NCBI GenBank assembly: GCA_024640365.1
Contig: JAHEFE010000118.1
Coordinates: 1-64,000, forward strand
Source: Woeseiaceae bacterium
GTDB taxonomy: Bacteria; Pseudomonadota; Gammaproteobacteria; Steroidobacterales; Woeseiaceae
DNA: 64,000 nucleotides
Direction: 5' to 3'
Part shown: positions 8,350-18,299 of the stretch, piece by piece
How positions within the stretch are numbered: position 1 is the first letter of the stretch
Layout: the number at the start of each line of letters is the position of its first letter
Made by a program: the position numbers and the translations under genes
Notes under the pieces: model-generated
The model's input: only the letters and a program-made list of their open reading frames with translations
Told to the model about the DNA's origin: nothing
The model's database searches: none

Positions 8350-9894
8350 ATGTCTAAGCAAAGCGATAACTTACATACAACGACAGTCAAGGATGTGCAG
8401 CAACTGGGCACTTGGGCGGCAATAGCAAGCCTGAGCTACGTGTTCTGGATCTGCGGCGGCATGGAAATGATCGAGCGGCTGGCATTTTACGGCGTTCGTT
8501 CACTGTCCAGTCTTTATGCGACCGACTCGGCAAGCAATGGCGGCCTCGGACTGGTCGAATCCGACCTTGGCCTGATCTTCATGGTGTGGGCTTTGGTACA
8601 AACTTTTGTGCCAGTTTTAAGCGGTGGAATCTCGGATCGAGTTGGCTACAAAGAGACCATTTTTGCATCGACCATTTTCAAAATTTTGGGCTACTTACTG
8701 ATGGCGTTTTTTCCCACGTTCTGGGGATTCATGGCAGGAACTGTTGTCCTCGCATTTGGCACAGGCATATTCAAACCCGGCATACAGGCGACCATCGTCA
8801 AAACGACGGACCGAAAAAACAGCTCGATTGCCTGGGGCGTTTTCTACCAGACTGTTAACATAGGCGCGTTCATCGGACCACTGATCTCCGCCCAACTCCG
8901 GCAACTTGAATGGCAGTATATCTTCTTTGCCTGCGCCGCCGTCATTTCTCTTAACTTCCTCATGCTGCTGTCCTACAAAGAGGAAGACAAGGAAGAACGC
9001 CTGGCCCATCGCGCCAAGGTCAAGTCAGGCGAGATTACTGAATCGTCATTATGGATCGACAGTCTGCGCGAACTCGCCAACCCGATTTTGATCTGGTACA
9101 TCGTGCTGTTTTCAGGCTTCTGGTTCATGCTGATGGCATTCTGGGACGTTGCCCCCCTGTATTTCCGGGACTGGGTGGACACCAGCATTCTGGTGCAGGA
9201 TTTGTTCGGGTCGGCCGGCACGCAAAACCCGATTGCCATTTTCCTGATGGGTATGGCACAGGATGGCAAAACAATTAATCCAGAAGGATTGGTCAACTTG
9301 AACGCCTTCATGATCATGACGATCTGCTTTCTCGTTGCAGGATGGAGCGCGCGTTTGCGAGCGACGAATTCGATGGCCCTGGGTACATTTCTCACATCGT
9401 CGGCCCTATTGCTGTTCGGCGGTTTTAACTTCGTATGGATAATGGTTGTGGCCATTATTATTTTCTCGTTCGGCGAAATGCTTTCCAGTCCGAAATGCAG
9501 TGAGTACCTCGGTAATATCGCGCCGCGGCAAAAGAAAGCTATGTATCTTGGCTTCTCTCAATTACCGGTAGGCTTGGGTTGGATCATGGAGGGCTATTTC
9601 GGACCAACCCTTTACGGGACTTTCAGCTCAAAAGAAAACATTGCGCGCGACATGCTGCTCGATCGCGGAGTGGACGTTTCTGGCATACCTATCGGTGAAG
9701 CTTTTCACAACCTGGTCGGTGTGAGTGGCACGAGCGAGCATGTGTTAACGGCGCAAATGTACGCCAGCAACAATATCGGCGCTATCTGGTACATCATGGG
9801 TACCGTAGGCCTGATCTCGGCCTTTGGTATGTATGTTTACGGCAAGTGGACGTATCGCTTTGCGATGCAGGTTGAAGCTCAGGCCAACAGCTGA
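8350..9894 (+). CDS. POT/PTR-family proton-coupled oligopeptide transporter-like MFS protein
   Basis: 514-residue polytopic MFS protein. The N-terminal helix carries E39-M-I-E42-R43, matching the ExxER proton-coupling motif of peptide transporters, and the downstream segments FGTGIFKPGIQATIV and FYQTVNIGAFIGP correspond to PTR2 signatures. An extended central region and hydrophilic loops near 270-310 and 410-450 fit the 14-helix bacterial subgroup. It probably imports di- or tripeptides with protons, consistent with the many secreted peptidases nearby, although divergent members can carry other solutes. The ATG is preceded by AAAGGA. It is monocistronic, with a strong hairpin after its stop. 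Confidence 0.75.
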   Translation: MSKQSDNLHTTTVKDVQQLGTWAAIASLSYVFWICGGMEMIERLAFYGVRSLSSLYATDSASNGGLGLVESDLGLIFMVWALVQTFVPVLSGGISDRVGYKETIFASTIFKILGYLLMAFFPTFWGFMAGTVVLAFGTGIFKPGIQATIVKTTDRKNSSIAWGVFYQTVNIGAFIGPLISAQLRQLEWQYIFFACAAVISLNFLMLLSYKEEDKEERLAHRAKVKSGEITESSLWIDSLRELANPILIWYIVLFSGFWFMLMAFWDVAPLYFRDWVDTSILVQDLFGSAGTQNPIAIFLMGMAQDGKTINPEGLVNLNAFMIMTICFLVAGWSARLRATNSMALGTFLTSSALLLFGGFNFVWIMVVAIIIFSFGEMLSSPKCSEYLGNIAPRQKKAMYLGFSQLPVGLGWIMEGYFGPTLYGTFSSKENIARDMLLDRGVDVSGIPIGEAFHNLVGVSGTSEHVLTAQMYASNNIGAIWYIMGTVGLISAFGMYVYGKWTYRFAMQVEAQANS

Positions 9895-9907
9895 TCAGAG
9901 AACCAAC

Positions 9908-9941
9908 GCCGTAATTGACCGCAAGACCGGTCAATTACGGC
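9908..9941. repeat. Perfect 14-bp hairpin after the transporter gene
   Basis: GCCGTAATTGACCG (9908-9921) and its exact reverse complement (9928-9941) enclose a six-base loop, 13 bases after the transporter stop codon. There is no T-run, so it is not a canonical intrinsic terminator. It may stabilise the 3' end of the transcript or act as a weak bidirectional terminator between convergent genes. Confidence 0.7.
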
Positions 9942-9992
9942 ACCTCTCAGTACTCAGAAAAAACGTGTTCTGAACCTGCCAAATTGGCATGG

Positions 9993-11171
9993 CTATTTTT
10001 TTGTTGCCGCCTGCAACGCGGGCAAATAAATATCGATAATCTCATCGGCCTTGTCGCTAGCATCAATTTCCATCGTATTACACAGCGTCACTACCGAAAA
10101 TAGCAAATCAGGGAAGCGCGCATAATGGGTATTGAACGCTACCCATTGCCCCGAATGACCGACCCGACGGACTCCCTTGTAGTCACTGGATTCCAACCCG
10201 AATCCATAGCCATAGTCGATGCCATTCGCCTTGCTTCTGGTATGCGAACTTGGCGTCTCCATAAGAGCGACTAATTCCTGACCGCTACCGCCCAAAATAT
10301 TGTGATAGAAATTCTGATCCCATTTAATAAAGTCATCGATAGATGTATAAACGCCACCATCACCCACCCAATCAAGATTGGTATCGAAACTTTCATACTC
10401 GCCACTCTCCGTCTTACTATAGCCGGATGCTCTTTGCGGTACGAGCCGGTTAACATCGTCGTAAAAGGAACTGGCCGACATTTTTAGTGGCCCGAAAATA
10501 TTAGCCGCAGCAAAGTCGTGCAAGGTCTGTCCACTAACTTCTTCAACAACCTGGCTTAATAAGAAATAAGCCGAGTTGCTATAGCGATACTCGGTATCCG
10601 GTGGCGAGTGCAATGGAGCCTGACTTAATAGCTGGCGAAATTCGGCAATCGTGAGATAGTCCTTGTTTCCCCAGCGAAACGGCCCACCGGCCGCACTGTG
10701 GAACATCAACAACCCGTCGCCTTCGTAGTCTGACATACCACTGGTATGCCACAGCATTTGACGAATTGTCACCGGATAGCCGTAATCCATCAGATCCGGC
10801 AAGTATTCATGCACATCGGCATCGAGTGACAATTTCCCCTGTTCCGCCAATAACACAATTGCGGCGGCTGTGAATTGTTTGGATACGGAGCCCATACGAA
10901 ACACCGAATCAGACGATAGCGGGATTTTGTATTCAAGATTTGCGGCGCCGTAATTGCCACGGTGAATAAATACGCCATCCTTAATAACACCGACTGAGCA
11001 GCCAGGTTGCCGTTGGCTGTCTACACCCTTAAAGAGCGCATCGACCTGCTGCCCTTGCAGCGCCCAGTCGTCGATAGCCACTTTATTCTCGCAACCGGCG
11101 GTAATTAGGAAGGTCAGGACGAGAACGGGTGCTACTGACACGCGTGTCGCTGCAAACTTTTCAATAAACAT
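9993..11171 (-). CDS. Lipoprotein serine hydrolase, beta-lactamase/esterase (class C-like) family
   Basis: 392-residue protein with a lipoprotein signal: a hydrophobic stretch ending LITAGC, giving lipid-modified Cys27. The catalytic SxxK motif is S95-V-S-K98, followed by the Y-x-N type motif in YRYSNSAYFL near residue 190 and GHSGQWVAF near 345 in place of the KTG box. These are hallmarks of the class C beta-lactamase-related serine hydrolases, which include D-aminopeptidases, esterases and penicillin-binding-like peptidases rather than only resistance enzymes. It lies 16 bases after the CocE-like lipoprotein gene and is probably cotranscribed with it, suggesting a periplasmic or outer-membrane peptide/ester hydrolysis role. 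Confidence 0.85.
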   Translation of the reverse strand: MFIEKFAATRVSVAPVLVLTFLITAGCENKVAIDDWALQGQQVDALFKGVDSQRQPGCSVGVIKDGVFIHRGNYGAANLEYKIPLSSDSVFRMGSVSKQFTAAAIVLLAEQGKLSLDADVHEYLPDLMDYGYPVTIRQMLWHTSGMSDYEGDGLLMFHSAAGGPFRWGNKDYLTIAEFRQLLSQAPLHSPPDTEYRYSNSAYFLLSQVVEEVSGQTLHDFAAANIFGPLKMSASSFYDDVNRLVPQRASGYSKTESGEYESFDTNLDWVGDGGVYTSIDDFIKWDQNFYHNILGGSGQELVALMETPSSHTRSKANGIDYGYGFGLESSDYKGVRRVGHSGQWVAFNTHYARFPDLLFSVVTLCNTMEIDASDKADEIIDIYLPALQAATKK

Positions 11172-11187
11172 AGCTGGGCCTTTATGG

Positions 11188-12990
11188 TTATTTTTTTACT
11201 GGTAGGATTAATCGTGATGGATGCTCGGCATCATGATGTAACGTAATTGTTGCCACTCTCGACTCCGCATGGTCGATTTCCGATTCGCCTGTTTGCAGAT
11301 TGCGCGACAGGTGTGGAGCAAACGACGCAGATACTTGTGCGCGCAATCTATGTCCTGCTTTGAATACATTGCTGGTCAACAGGCCGTCCATTTTTAGTTC
11401 ATACACTCGATCGGGTTCCAGCAACTGCCGTCCTTGCTCTTCGTCGCGATAACTCGCTCGCAGGACGTCCGCCCCGGGACTCATTAGGTTTAATGCTGCC
11501 CCATCTGGCGCAACATCCAGCAATTTCACCCACAAGTCGAAGTCCCGACAATCACAGGAAACATATAACAATGCATTGGTCGCGCCGCTGATCTGCCAGT
11601 CGCTTGCCAGCACCGGGGTATCAAATACCAGCAAATCTTCACGTTGCTCCAATTGCTGATAATCATGAGGACCGAAGCCATCGTAAGGATCGCTAACGGG
11701 CTTAGCCGGATCGGCTACAAAGGAACTGCTTGCGCTCGACTTATCGTCAATTTCATTGACCAGGCCGCCTTGTCTGGTGTCCGCCGCTGCACTAAACAAC
11801 AATTGTTCAGATGCAATGGAAACAGATGGCCAGGAAGTTTCTTCCTGCCATTGGTTCACGCCCATGACGAAATGGCGCACAGGTTTTTCTACTCCAAGAC
11901 CGTTATCAATGTCGCGTAGATAGAAATCAAAGAAGCGTAGCAGGGTCGCATCGTAATCAATGGTGGAAGCAGGTCCGAAATCGACGTCACCGGTCTGCCG
12001 CGACATCGTTGCGGCAACGCCGTGCTTCCAGGGTCCCAGTATCAAGTGAGTTCGCGCGGCACTTTGTTCTTTACGCGCATGAACCAAACCGTTGAAATTG
12101 GTAACTGCTCCGTCAGGCCCGTAAGCCTCGTCATACCAGCCGCTGATATTGAGGACCGCGGCAGACGTACGATCGTAACGACCTCGCAACTCTGCCCAGT
12201 CCCACCACGGATCCTCAGGTGAATGTGTCAACCAGCCAAAATAGAAGGGTGCTTCCTCGCGCAAGTATGGCAAGTCTGCCAGTGGTAGAAAGGATTGATA
12301 CTCGGCCGCTACAGTGGGCCATATCTGCTCCGCCTCCGCATCGCTGGTAATGCCCGGGAGGTTTTTACGCAAACGTGCGTCAGGCGCCACGTTCAGATAG
12401 ATCCACGGCAACCACGACAAATCAAAAACACCGTGCATATAGAAGAAATTTTTCGGTGAAGCGAAAGTCATGGCAGGTACCATGGCCTGCAAGTGCGGCG
12501 GTGACTCCATCGCTGCCAGCCACTGCACGGCGCCCGGATAGGACAAACCAAATGTTCCTATGCGGCCATTTGACCACGGTTGCGTGGCCGCCCACTCGAT
12601 CGTGTCATAACCATCTTTGCCTTCATTGCGGTAAGGATCAAACAACCCCTCAGATGCGTAACGACCACGAACGTCCTGGATCACTACTGCGTAACCGCGA
12701 GCGACGGCCGCACTGTGTGTCGCGTATGACTGAACTGTCGAATGCTTACCGTACGGGGTCCGATACACCAGAACGGGAAATTGATCCGTATCATTGGGAC
12801 GATAAATATCCGCCCGCAAAATTGTGCCATCGCGCATCGGTACGGCGACATCATGTTCCATAACCATGGCCGCGGCCGACTCGACTATCTCGCCTGTATC
12901 AGGCGTTGGCTGACACGCCCCTAACCAGGGGCCAACAAGAAACAGAACAGTTAGGCCCAGGAAATGTGGGCGATTGCAGCTAGCTGGCAT
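11188..12990 (-). CDS. CocE/NonD-family (S15 X-Pro dipeptidyl-peptidase-like) lipoprotein hydrolase
   Basis: From the ATG at 12990 the protein has 600 residues; this start has GGAGAG eight bases upstream and places the lipobox cysteine at Cys26 in WLGACQ, whereas the longer frame has an 11-residue extension without a binding site. The alpha/beta-hydrolase domain contains the conserved MRDGTILRADIYRP entry strand, the nucleophile elbow GLSYPG and a C-terminal jelly-roll domain typical of X-Pro dipeptidyl peptidases and cocaine esterase. It likely hydrolyses acyl esters or N-terminal X-Pro dipeptides on the outer face of the cell. It is the first gene of a pair with the serine hydrolase downstream. 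Confidence 0.88.
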   Translation of the reverse strand: MPASCNRPHFLGLTVLFLVGPWLGACQPTPDTGEIVESAAAMVMEHDVAVPMRDGTILRADIYRPNDTDQFPVLVYRTPYGKHSTVQSYATHSAAVARGYAVVIQDVRGRYASEGLFDPYRNEGKDGYDTIEWAATQPWSNGRIGTFGLSYPGAVQWLAAMESPPHLQAMVPAMTFASPKNFFYMHGVFDLSWLPWIYLNVAPDARLRKNLPGITSDAEAEQIWPTVAAEYQSFLPLADLPYLREEAPFYFGWLTHSPEDPWWDWAELRGRYDRTSAAVLNISGWYDEAYGPDGAVTNFNGLVHARKEQSAARTHLILGPWKHGVAATMSRQTGDVDFGPASTIDYDATLLRFFDFYLRDIDNGLGVEKPVRHFVMGVNQWQEETSWPSVSIASEQLLFSAAADTRQGGLVNEIDDKSSASSSFVADPAKPVSDPYDGFGPHDYQQLEQREDLLVFDTPVLASDWQISGATNALLYVSCDCRDFDLWVKLLDVAPDGAALNLMSPGADVLRASYRDEEQGRQLLEPDRVYELKMDGLLTSNVFKAGHRLRAQVSASFAPHLSRNLQTGESEIDHAESRVATITLHHDAEHPSRLILPVKK

Positions 12991-13155
12991 TAACGGGACT
13001 CTCCACGGCAGGTATTGATGCATGCCCGATCATCCTGCATCACATTGGGCCGTGGCAAGTCAGAATTCACGGTGTGATAAGCCGGGTGTGGAGCCTCACA
13101 GAACGTGATCATTCGATGCTATGCTGGCGCCTGATTATCCAACAGGACTGGAGTC

Positions 13156-15657
13156 ATGCGACAACGCCCAAACCCTTCCGCAACTGCGCAGACCCGGAAA
13201 ATGGTAACAGTGACGATACTCGTCTGTACGTTACTCGGTTTTTCCTCTGCAGCACTGGCAAAACTCGACCTGTCGCAAGCCAATGTTGTTACGCTGGAAA
13301 ACGGCTTGCAAGTAATTACCCTTGAAGAGCACAGCTTGCCTGTCGTCAGCGTGCAAGCGGTTTACAAAGTCGGCGCCAAAAACGAACAGTATGGACTGAC
13401 CGGCATCTCGCACTATTTCGAACATATGGCTTTTCGGGCATCCAAAAACTTTCCCGACACCGATGTCGTTAGCAAAATTTACGCCGTCGGCGGCGAATGG
13501 CATGCTTACACCTGGATGGATCAGACTATTTACTTTGAAACGATGCCGTCCCAGCACCTGGATCTTGCCATGCGCATCGAAGCTGATCGAATGAAGCGCC
13601 TGTTAGTTCCGAAAGAGGAAGTTGACCCCGAGCGCGGGGCCATTTTTTCAGAAATGCATTCTTACGAAAATGATCCCGCCAATCCGCTTCGCGATGCGGT
13701 CACTGCTACTGCAATGCAGGCTCATCCCTATCGCAACAACGTGGTGGGCATTACAAGTGACATCAATAATATTCAGCATGCAGATTTGATTGATGTCTAC
13801 AAACGCTACTACCAACCGGGCAACGCCGTACTGGTGATAGTCGGTGACTTCAACACCAAGACTATCCATAAAAGCGTCCGCCAATTGTTTGGCAAGTTTC
13901 CCGCCACCAAAGCGGCCCCGTTGCCCGCAACAATTGAACCGGCGCAATTGGGAGAAAGGCGCATCAATATAGTTGCCGCCAGCGAACAGCAGAATTTCGA
14001 GGTTGCCTATCACGCACCCGCTGTAAGCAGTCCGGATTTCGTTCCATTTCTAATGCTTCGGGAAATTCTTGGCGGCAGCAAAGGTGTCAACTTTCAACAC
14101 GACCTGGGGTTTTCCGGAGCGCGTCCGGGCGCCTATCTCGACGACAGAATGACGACCTGGTTACACCCGACGCGCCAGCCTTTTTTGTTCACAATTTCGA
14201 CCGCAATTGAGCCGCAAGAATCACAGGCCGATCTCGAGAAACTGATCGAGCTACAAATCGCTCGGTTACGCGATGCGCCAGTTGATTCTCTTGCACTTGA
14301 AAAGGCGCGATACCAATTGCTGAAGGAATTGGTATTTGATGTTGAGACAACGGAGGACGCCGCTCATCAATTGGGATTCTTCGCCGGACTTGACGCGCTC
14401 GACGTCCTCATGAATTTACGTTCGTCGATAGCGGCAGTCGACGCCGCCGATGTTCAACGGATCGCGAATCAGTACCTGCTGCCAACACAGAGGACTGTCG
14501 GTTGGTCTACTCCTACGGCCGCGGCGCAGAAAACCCTGGATGCTAATCCCGCTAAAGAGTTGCCACGGCCAGCGGCACGGATGCAGAGGCCGCTTGGCAA
14601 GACACCGGTCAGCGACAGCTCCTCTGAAACTCACTACCTCTCCTCTGGCATGCCAGTAATCGTTCGCCAGTTGGAGCTTTCTGAGTCCGCCTACGTCGCG
14701 GTCGTCTATCCAAGCACCCGCGTTGCGCTTGATGACAATGCGGCACCCAACATCGCACTTTACGGACACACCACGCAGGAGTTTCGCATCTTGCCAGCAG
14801 AACTGCCTGCCACCATCCGACACGCCCGGCAGACCCTGGATAGAGCCGCTCTGAGCGATGGGGAAGCCGGCTTTGCCTCTAACGACCCCTGGACCAGACT
14901 CACCCAGGCAGTCGATGAAATTATGGCCTACGATGACGCCTGGCCGGACACTACGGTTAGTCCAACGCTCATTACGGTTGTTGGCGATCTGGATGTCAGC
15001 GCGACGCTGGCGCAGCTAGAGGAGGCTTTCGGTGATATCAAACCAACGGCCAGCTTGAAAGAGCCGCCGCTAGTCTTGCAGCAAAAAGAACTCGAGGTAG
15101 GAACAGTACTTCCAAGGTCACAAGGCCAGATTGCTTATGTTGTGCCAGCGCCAGCCCCGTCAAGTGAGGATTACGATGCCTGGCGTATTGCGCTCTATGT
15201 CTACACCCACGCCGCCGAAGGCCGCCTCGGCAAGAAAACGATAAGCAGTAGCGGATTACTTTACTGGATCGACAGCGAATACGCATCCGACGGGCAGCGT
15301 GGCTGGATAATAGCGAGTGCCGGCGTGGACCAGGTCAAGCAAGACAAAGTAAAAAAGATATTTCTTTCAGAACTTGTACGGTTGCAGAGTGAACCGCCCA
15401 CTGAGGCCGAGATCGAAGATGCCCGGAACTACTTCCTGGGTCGTCAACAAAGCGCAGCTCAGAGCAACACGGAAATTGGCCATCGACTGATACGCGACTG
15501 GCTCACCCGCAGCGAAATTGTCACCACAGCGTCGTTGCGCAAACGCCTTGAGGCAGTCACTCGGGCAGACGTCATCCGGATTTTGCCAGCGTTCACCGCA
15601 GGATCTATTGTCACCGTGAACGTTGACGGTCAGTTGCCGGCGAGCGCGAGCAACTGA
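13156..15657 (+). CDS. Secreted M16-family zinc metallopeptidase
   Basis: 833-residue pitrilysin-family peptidase with a Sec signal peptide (hydrophobic segment about 17-30, cleavage after ALA). The inverted zinc motif HYFEH has His86, Glu89 and His90, and the third ligand is probably Glu166 in IFSEMHSYE, at the spacing expected for the family. The C-terminal half is a second M16-like domain without a zinc motif, as in two-domain bacterial members. It is somewhat shorter than the roughly 900 residues usual for periplasmic relatives. It is divergent from the CocE-like gene, and the ATG has AGGACTGGAG upstream. A second M16 gene lies at 28736-31696. Confidence 0.9.
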   Translation: MRQRPNPSATAQTRKMVTVTILVCTLLGFSSAALAKLDLSQANVVTLENGLQVITLEEHSLPVVSVQAVYKVGAKNEQYGLTGISHYFEHMAFRASKNFPDTDVVSKIYAVGGEWHAYTWMDQTIYFETMPSQHLDLAMRIEADRMKRLLVPKEEVDPERGAIFSEMHSYENDPANPLRDAVTATAMQAHPYRNNVVGITSDINNIQHADLIDVYKRYYQPGNAVLVIVGDFNTKTIHKSVRQLFGKFPATKAAPLPATIEPAQLGERRINIVAASEQQNFEVAYHAPAVSSPDFVPFLMLREILGGSKGVNFQHDLGFSGARPGAYLDDRMTTWLHPTRQPFLFTISTAIEPQESQADLEKLIELQIARLRDAPVDSLALEKARYQLLKELVFDVETTEDAAHQLGFFAGLDALDVLMNLRSSIAAVDAADVQRIANQYLLPTQRTVGWSTPTAAAQKTLDANPAKELPRPAARMQRPLGKTPVSDSSSETHYLSSGMPVIVRQLELSESAYVAVVYPSTRVALDDNAAPNIALYGHTTQEFRILPAELPATIRHARQTLDRAALSDGEAGFASNDPWTRLTQAVDEIMAYDDAWPDTTVSPTLITVVGDLDVSATLAQLEEAFGDIKPTASLKEPPLVLQQKELEVGTVLPRSQGQIAYVVPAPAPSSEDYDAWRIALYVYTHAAEGRLGKKTISSSGLLYWIDSEYASDGQRGWIIASAGVDQVKQDKVKKIFLSELVRLQSEPPTEAEIEDARNYFLGRQQSAAQSNTEIGHRLIRDWLTRSEIVTTASLRKRLEAVTRADVIRILPAFTAGSIVTVNVDGQLPASASN

Positions 15658-15662
15658 CCGTC
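15625..15662. repeat. 13-bp hairpin spanning the stop codon of the M16 gene
   Basis: GACGGTCAGTTGC (15625-15637) pairs perfectly with 15650-15662 across a 12-base loop. The TGA stop of the M16 peptidase gene is inside the right arm. The convergent propeller/PHP gene ends three bases beyond. No T-run follows directly, so its role as a terminator or 3'-end stabiliser is inferred. Confidence 0.65.
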
Positions 15663-15664
15663 CG

Positions 15665-18235
15665 CTATTTTGAACCCGCTTGCGGACCTTCCGCGTATAC
15701 GGCACGTGCTTTGTTGATCGCAGCAAGTATCGTATTTTTCTCTTCGTCTGTATTGAAATCCGGGTGACTGTTAACCGCTTCTTTCACCCGATCTATCCAG
15801 CGCACGAAGTAGTTAGCGTCTTCCGTCGACCACAAAGGCGTACCGGCTACGTCTATAAATACCGGATTGCTGGTGGCAAACGGAAAGAGATCAAAGACGT
15901 CCGGGTGTGATTTGTCATTCCAGGCGCGCACCAAAATCCAGGCACTACCCTTCACCTTGATGCGACCAGTAAAATCAGCGCTGGTTGCCGCCTCGTCAAG
16001 ATCTATAGTTTGGACAACAGCTCCATTTACAATAACTTCAAGATGGTCCACCGGCACGATGGAGCGCATGAATCCGCTGTAATCAAACTCATACTCACCG
16101 GCCGGTCGCTTGATGTGACTACCAGGTTGCTGGCCGTCCACGCTGAATCCAAGCAACGGCCCATTACTGGCAATCGTGTTACCCGCCAGAAGACCAGCTT
16201 GCCAACGATCGCGACGAGCTACGTTCGAGTCCTCACCTGGTTTGGTCAAGACATAAACACGATTCATACCCACAGGTCCACGCAGCGAGGCATAGTTGGC
16301 CATTGCATCGGTCCCAGCCGCAGCTGTCACGTCGAAACCCAGGTTCAATAACCTGTACCAGACTTTTGCGGTCTCGCGGTGATTACTAAATCCAACAACT
16401 TCGTAGTAATCGACTTTACCCAGCGCCACGTCAATCGGCAGGGCATTGGTCAACTTGGCGTCATTGTCGGGATCTGGCGCAACATCGAAAGGATGCACAT
16501 AGCCGACCAGTGCATTCTGGGCATGGGCGAGATCTTCGATCGTCTCGTTGTCAGGAAACAGGCTGGCGGCACCGGTGTTTGGATACGACGAATAATCGGA
16601 TATTAATAAATGGTCCTGCAGCCCCAGGACGCCGAGGTGGCCCCAAAAACTGGTGTGATATTCCTGGCTGTGCATGATCAACGTATTCTTGTTCGAAACC
16701 GGATCAGGCTCGGTCGAGAAATAACTGATATCAGGTATGCGCTGTTCCTTGTTGACAATCAAATTATAAATTACGTCCAGGTCCTCGGCCTCGGCCTGAC
16801 GCAACAAGCGTGCCGGCGTATTGCGATAGGTACCGCCGTAATTCATGTGCACATGAACATCACCGCTCAACCAATTCTCTTGCCAGTGTTCCGGCAAAGA
16901 CAACCGCTGTATAGCGACCGTCGAGGTTGCTGATTTACCGGCGGCAACTTCGATCGACTGCCGAGCTATGTGATTCTCCAGGCCACGCCAGACAGTAATA
17001 CTGGTCGCGCCAGCTGGCACCGTTAGCGTCGACTCACCCTGGCTGTGAAAATAGCGCGATTCGAACTGAGCATTATCACGATCAAAACCGTCATCCGCAT
17101 GCAACCAAGCGTCATTGGGGCCGTAATTTCGACCATCACTGCCAGTAACTGAAATACGCGCGGCGACAGCATTGCCGCTGGCATCAGTGGTCTTGATTGT
17201 CAGCGTACCGGTCGGCTCCAGGTAAATACGCTTGTTAATTTTGATTACTTTGACTTGACCACCAAGGACATCCTGCACTTTCAGAGAAACGTTGCCGTCA
17301 TCGTTTGCAATGTAGGCGATCTGTTTGCCGTTCGGCGACCAACGTGCGCCGGTGATATCAAAGTTACCGTAGGACAGTGGTATTGGATCACCGCCACCAG
17401 CTGCCGTGGTTATCCAGAGTTGGTGCCACTGGCGTCCAAGATAGGAAGAATAAATTACCCTCTTGCCATCCGGCGACCAATCGGGTTTCGCCTTCCAGCT
17501 CGTCTCCTCATCTCGCACCAATATTGGCTTGGCATCAGCTGTAAGGCCGCGCCGCCAAATCGCTCCGGTACCATAGCCCGCTTCGGGATTGCTAACATAG
17601 ACAAGCTCGGAACCATCGGGCGACCAACTTGGGCTGATTTCGTGATCGTACTTACTGTAGTAATAACGAACAACTGCACTTTGTCGTTCCGGCAAAAGTG
17701 CCTTGCCGGCAAAACCTGCGGCTGACTCCGCACCGACAAATACATGGAACCGTCCCGAACCTTGCGTCGACGTGTAGGCTATACGCTTGCCGTCCGGCGA
17801 ATAGCGTGGTTCCATATTGACCGCCCCACCATTCGTTAATTGAGTTGTGTTCCCCGATGTCAGATCGAGTTTGTACAACTCCAATGCATCATTGGCGTAT
17901 CGCACAAAGACGATGTCATTTCCGACCGGCGACCAATCGGGTTGGTAATCATAGCCAGCCCCGCTGGTTAGCTGCCTGGCTTCGTCGGACCCCAACGTCT
18001 GCAGCCACAAGCTGCCTTGCATTGAGTACACCAATGCCTTGCCGTCAGGCCTCCAGGCGACATAGCCTGGGCCGCTCGTGACCTGCGGCAAATACATCTC
18101 ACGAAAATAATAGTTGTGCGGCACATCAATTTGCTTCAGAACCGTCGCCCGATCCGCCGAAGCCGGCGCAGAGGAAAGCAGCGCTAGTAAAAGAAGTCCT
18201 GTAGTTAGCCCAACCTGGCGAATTACTTTTTTCAC
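15665..18235 (-). CDS. Exported TolB-like beta-propeller protein with C-terminal CehA/McbA-type PHP hydrolase domain
   Basis: From the GTG at 18235, preceded by GAGGGAGAGG, the protein has 856 residues and a clear signal peptide (hydrophobic LLLLALLSSAPASA). The first half contains repeated PD40/TolB strands with the motif W/Y-S-P-D/N-G-K (for example PDWSPDGKRVIYSS and PRYSPDGKRIAYTS), forming a propeller. A carboxypeptidase-regulatory-like strand domain follows. The C-terminal third is a PHP domain with the metal motif GDVHVHMN near residues 458-465, a later VGYVHPFD and AAAGTDAMANY. CehA/McbA relatives hydrolyse carbaryl-type esters or act as phosphoesterases, but the substrate here is unknown. 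It lies 64 bases downstream of rimK on the same strand. Confidence 0.85.
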   Translation of the reverse strand: MKKVIRQVGLTTGLLLLALLSSAPASADRATVLKQIDVPHNYYFREMYLPQVTSGPGYVAWRPDGKALVYSMQGSLWLQTLGSDEARQLTSGAGYDYQPDWSPVGNDIVFVRYANDALELYKLDLTSGNTTQLTNGGAVNMEPRYSPDGKRIAYTSTQGSGRFHVFVGAESAAGFAGKALLPERQSAVVRYYYSKYDHEISPSWSPDGSELVYVSNPEAGYGTGAIWRRGLTADAKPILVRDEETSWKAKPDWSPDGKRVIYSSYLGRQWHQLWITTAAGGGDPIPLSYGNFDITGARWSPNGKQIAYIANDDGNVSLKVQDVLGGQVKVIKINKRIYLEPTGTLTIKTTDASGNAVAARISVTGSDGRNYGPNDAWLHADDGFDRDNAQFESRYFHSQGESTLTVPAGATSITVWRGLENHIARQSIEVAAGKSATSTVAIQRLSLPEHWQENWLSGDVHVHMNYGGTYRNTPARLLRQAEAEDLDVIYNLIVNKEQRIPDISYFSTEPDPVSNKNTLIMHSQEYHTSFWGHLGVLGLQDHLLISDYSSYPNTGAASLFPDNETIEDLAHAQNALVGYVHPFDVAPDPDNDAKLTNALPIDVALGKVDYYEVVGFSNHRETAKVWYRLLNLGFDVTAAAGTDAMANYASLRGPVGMNRVYVLTKPGEDSNVARRDRWQAGLLAGNTIASNGPLLGFSVDGQQPGSHIKRPAGEYEFDYSGFMRSIVPVDHLEVIVNGAVVQTIDLDEAATSADFTGRIKVKGSAWILVRAWNDKSHPDVFDLFPFATSNPVFIDVAGTPLWSTEDANYFVRWIDRVKEAVNSHPDFNTDEEKNTILAAINKARAVYAEGPQAGSK

Positions 18236-18299
18236 GCCCTCTCCCTCATTGAGCACCCGCACGAGCGAGAACCCTTAGTTGTGTATGTACCTTACCCTG

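Noticed and set aside
9993-11171. Antibiotic-resistance beta-lactamase
   Set aside because: SxxK and Tyr-Ser-Asn are present, but HSG replaces KTG and it is a lipoprotein paired with a CocE-like hydrolase, pointing to a peptidase or esterase.
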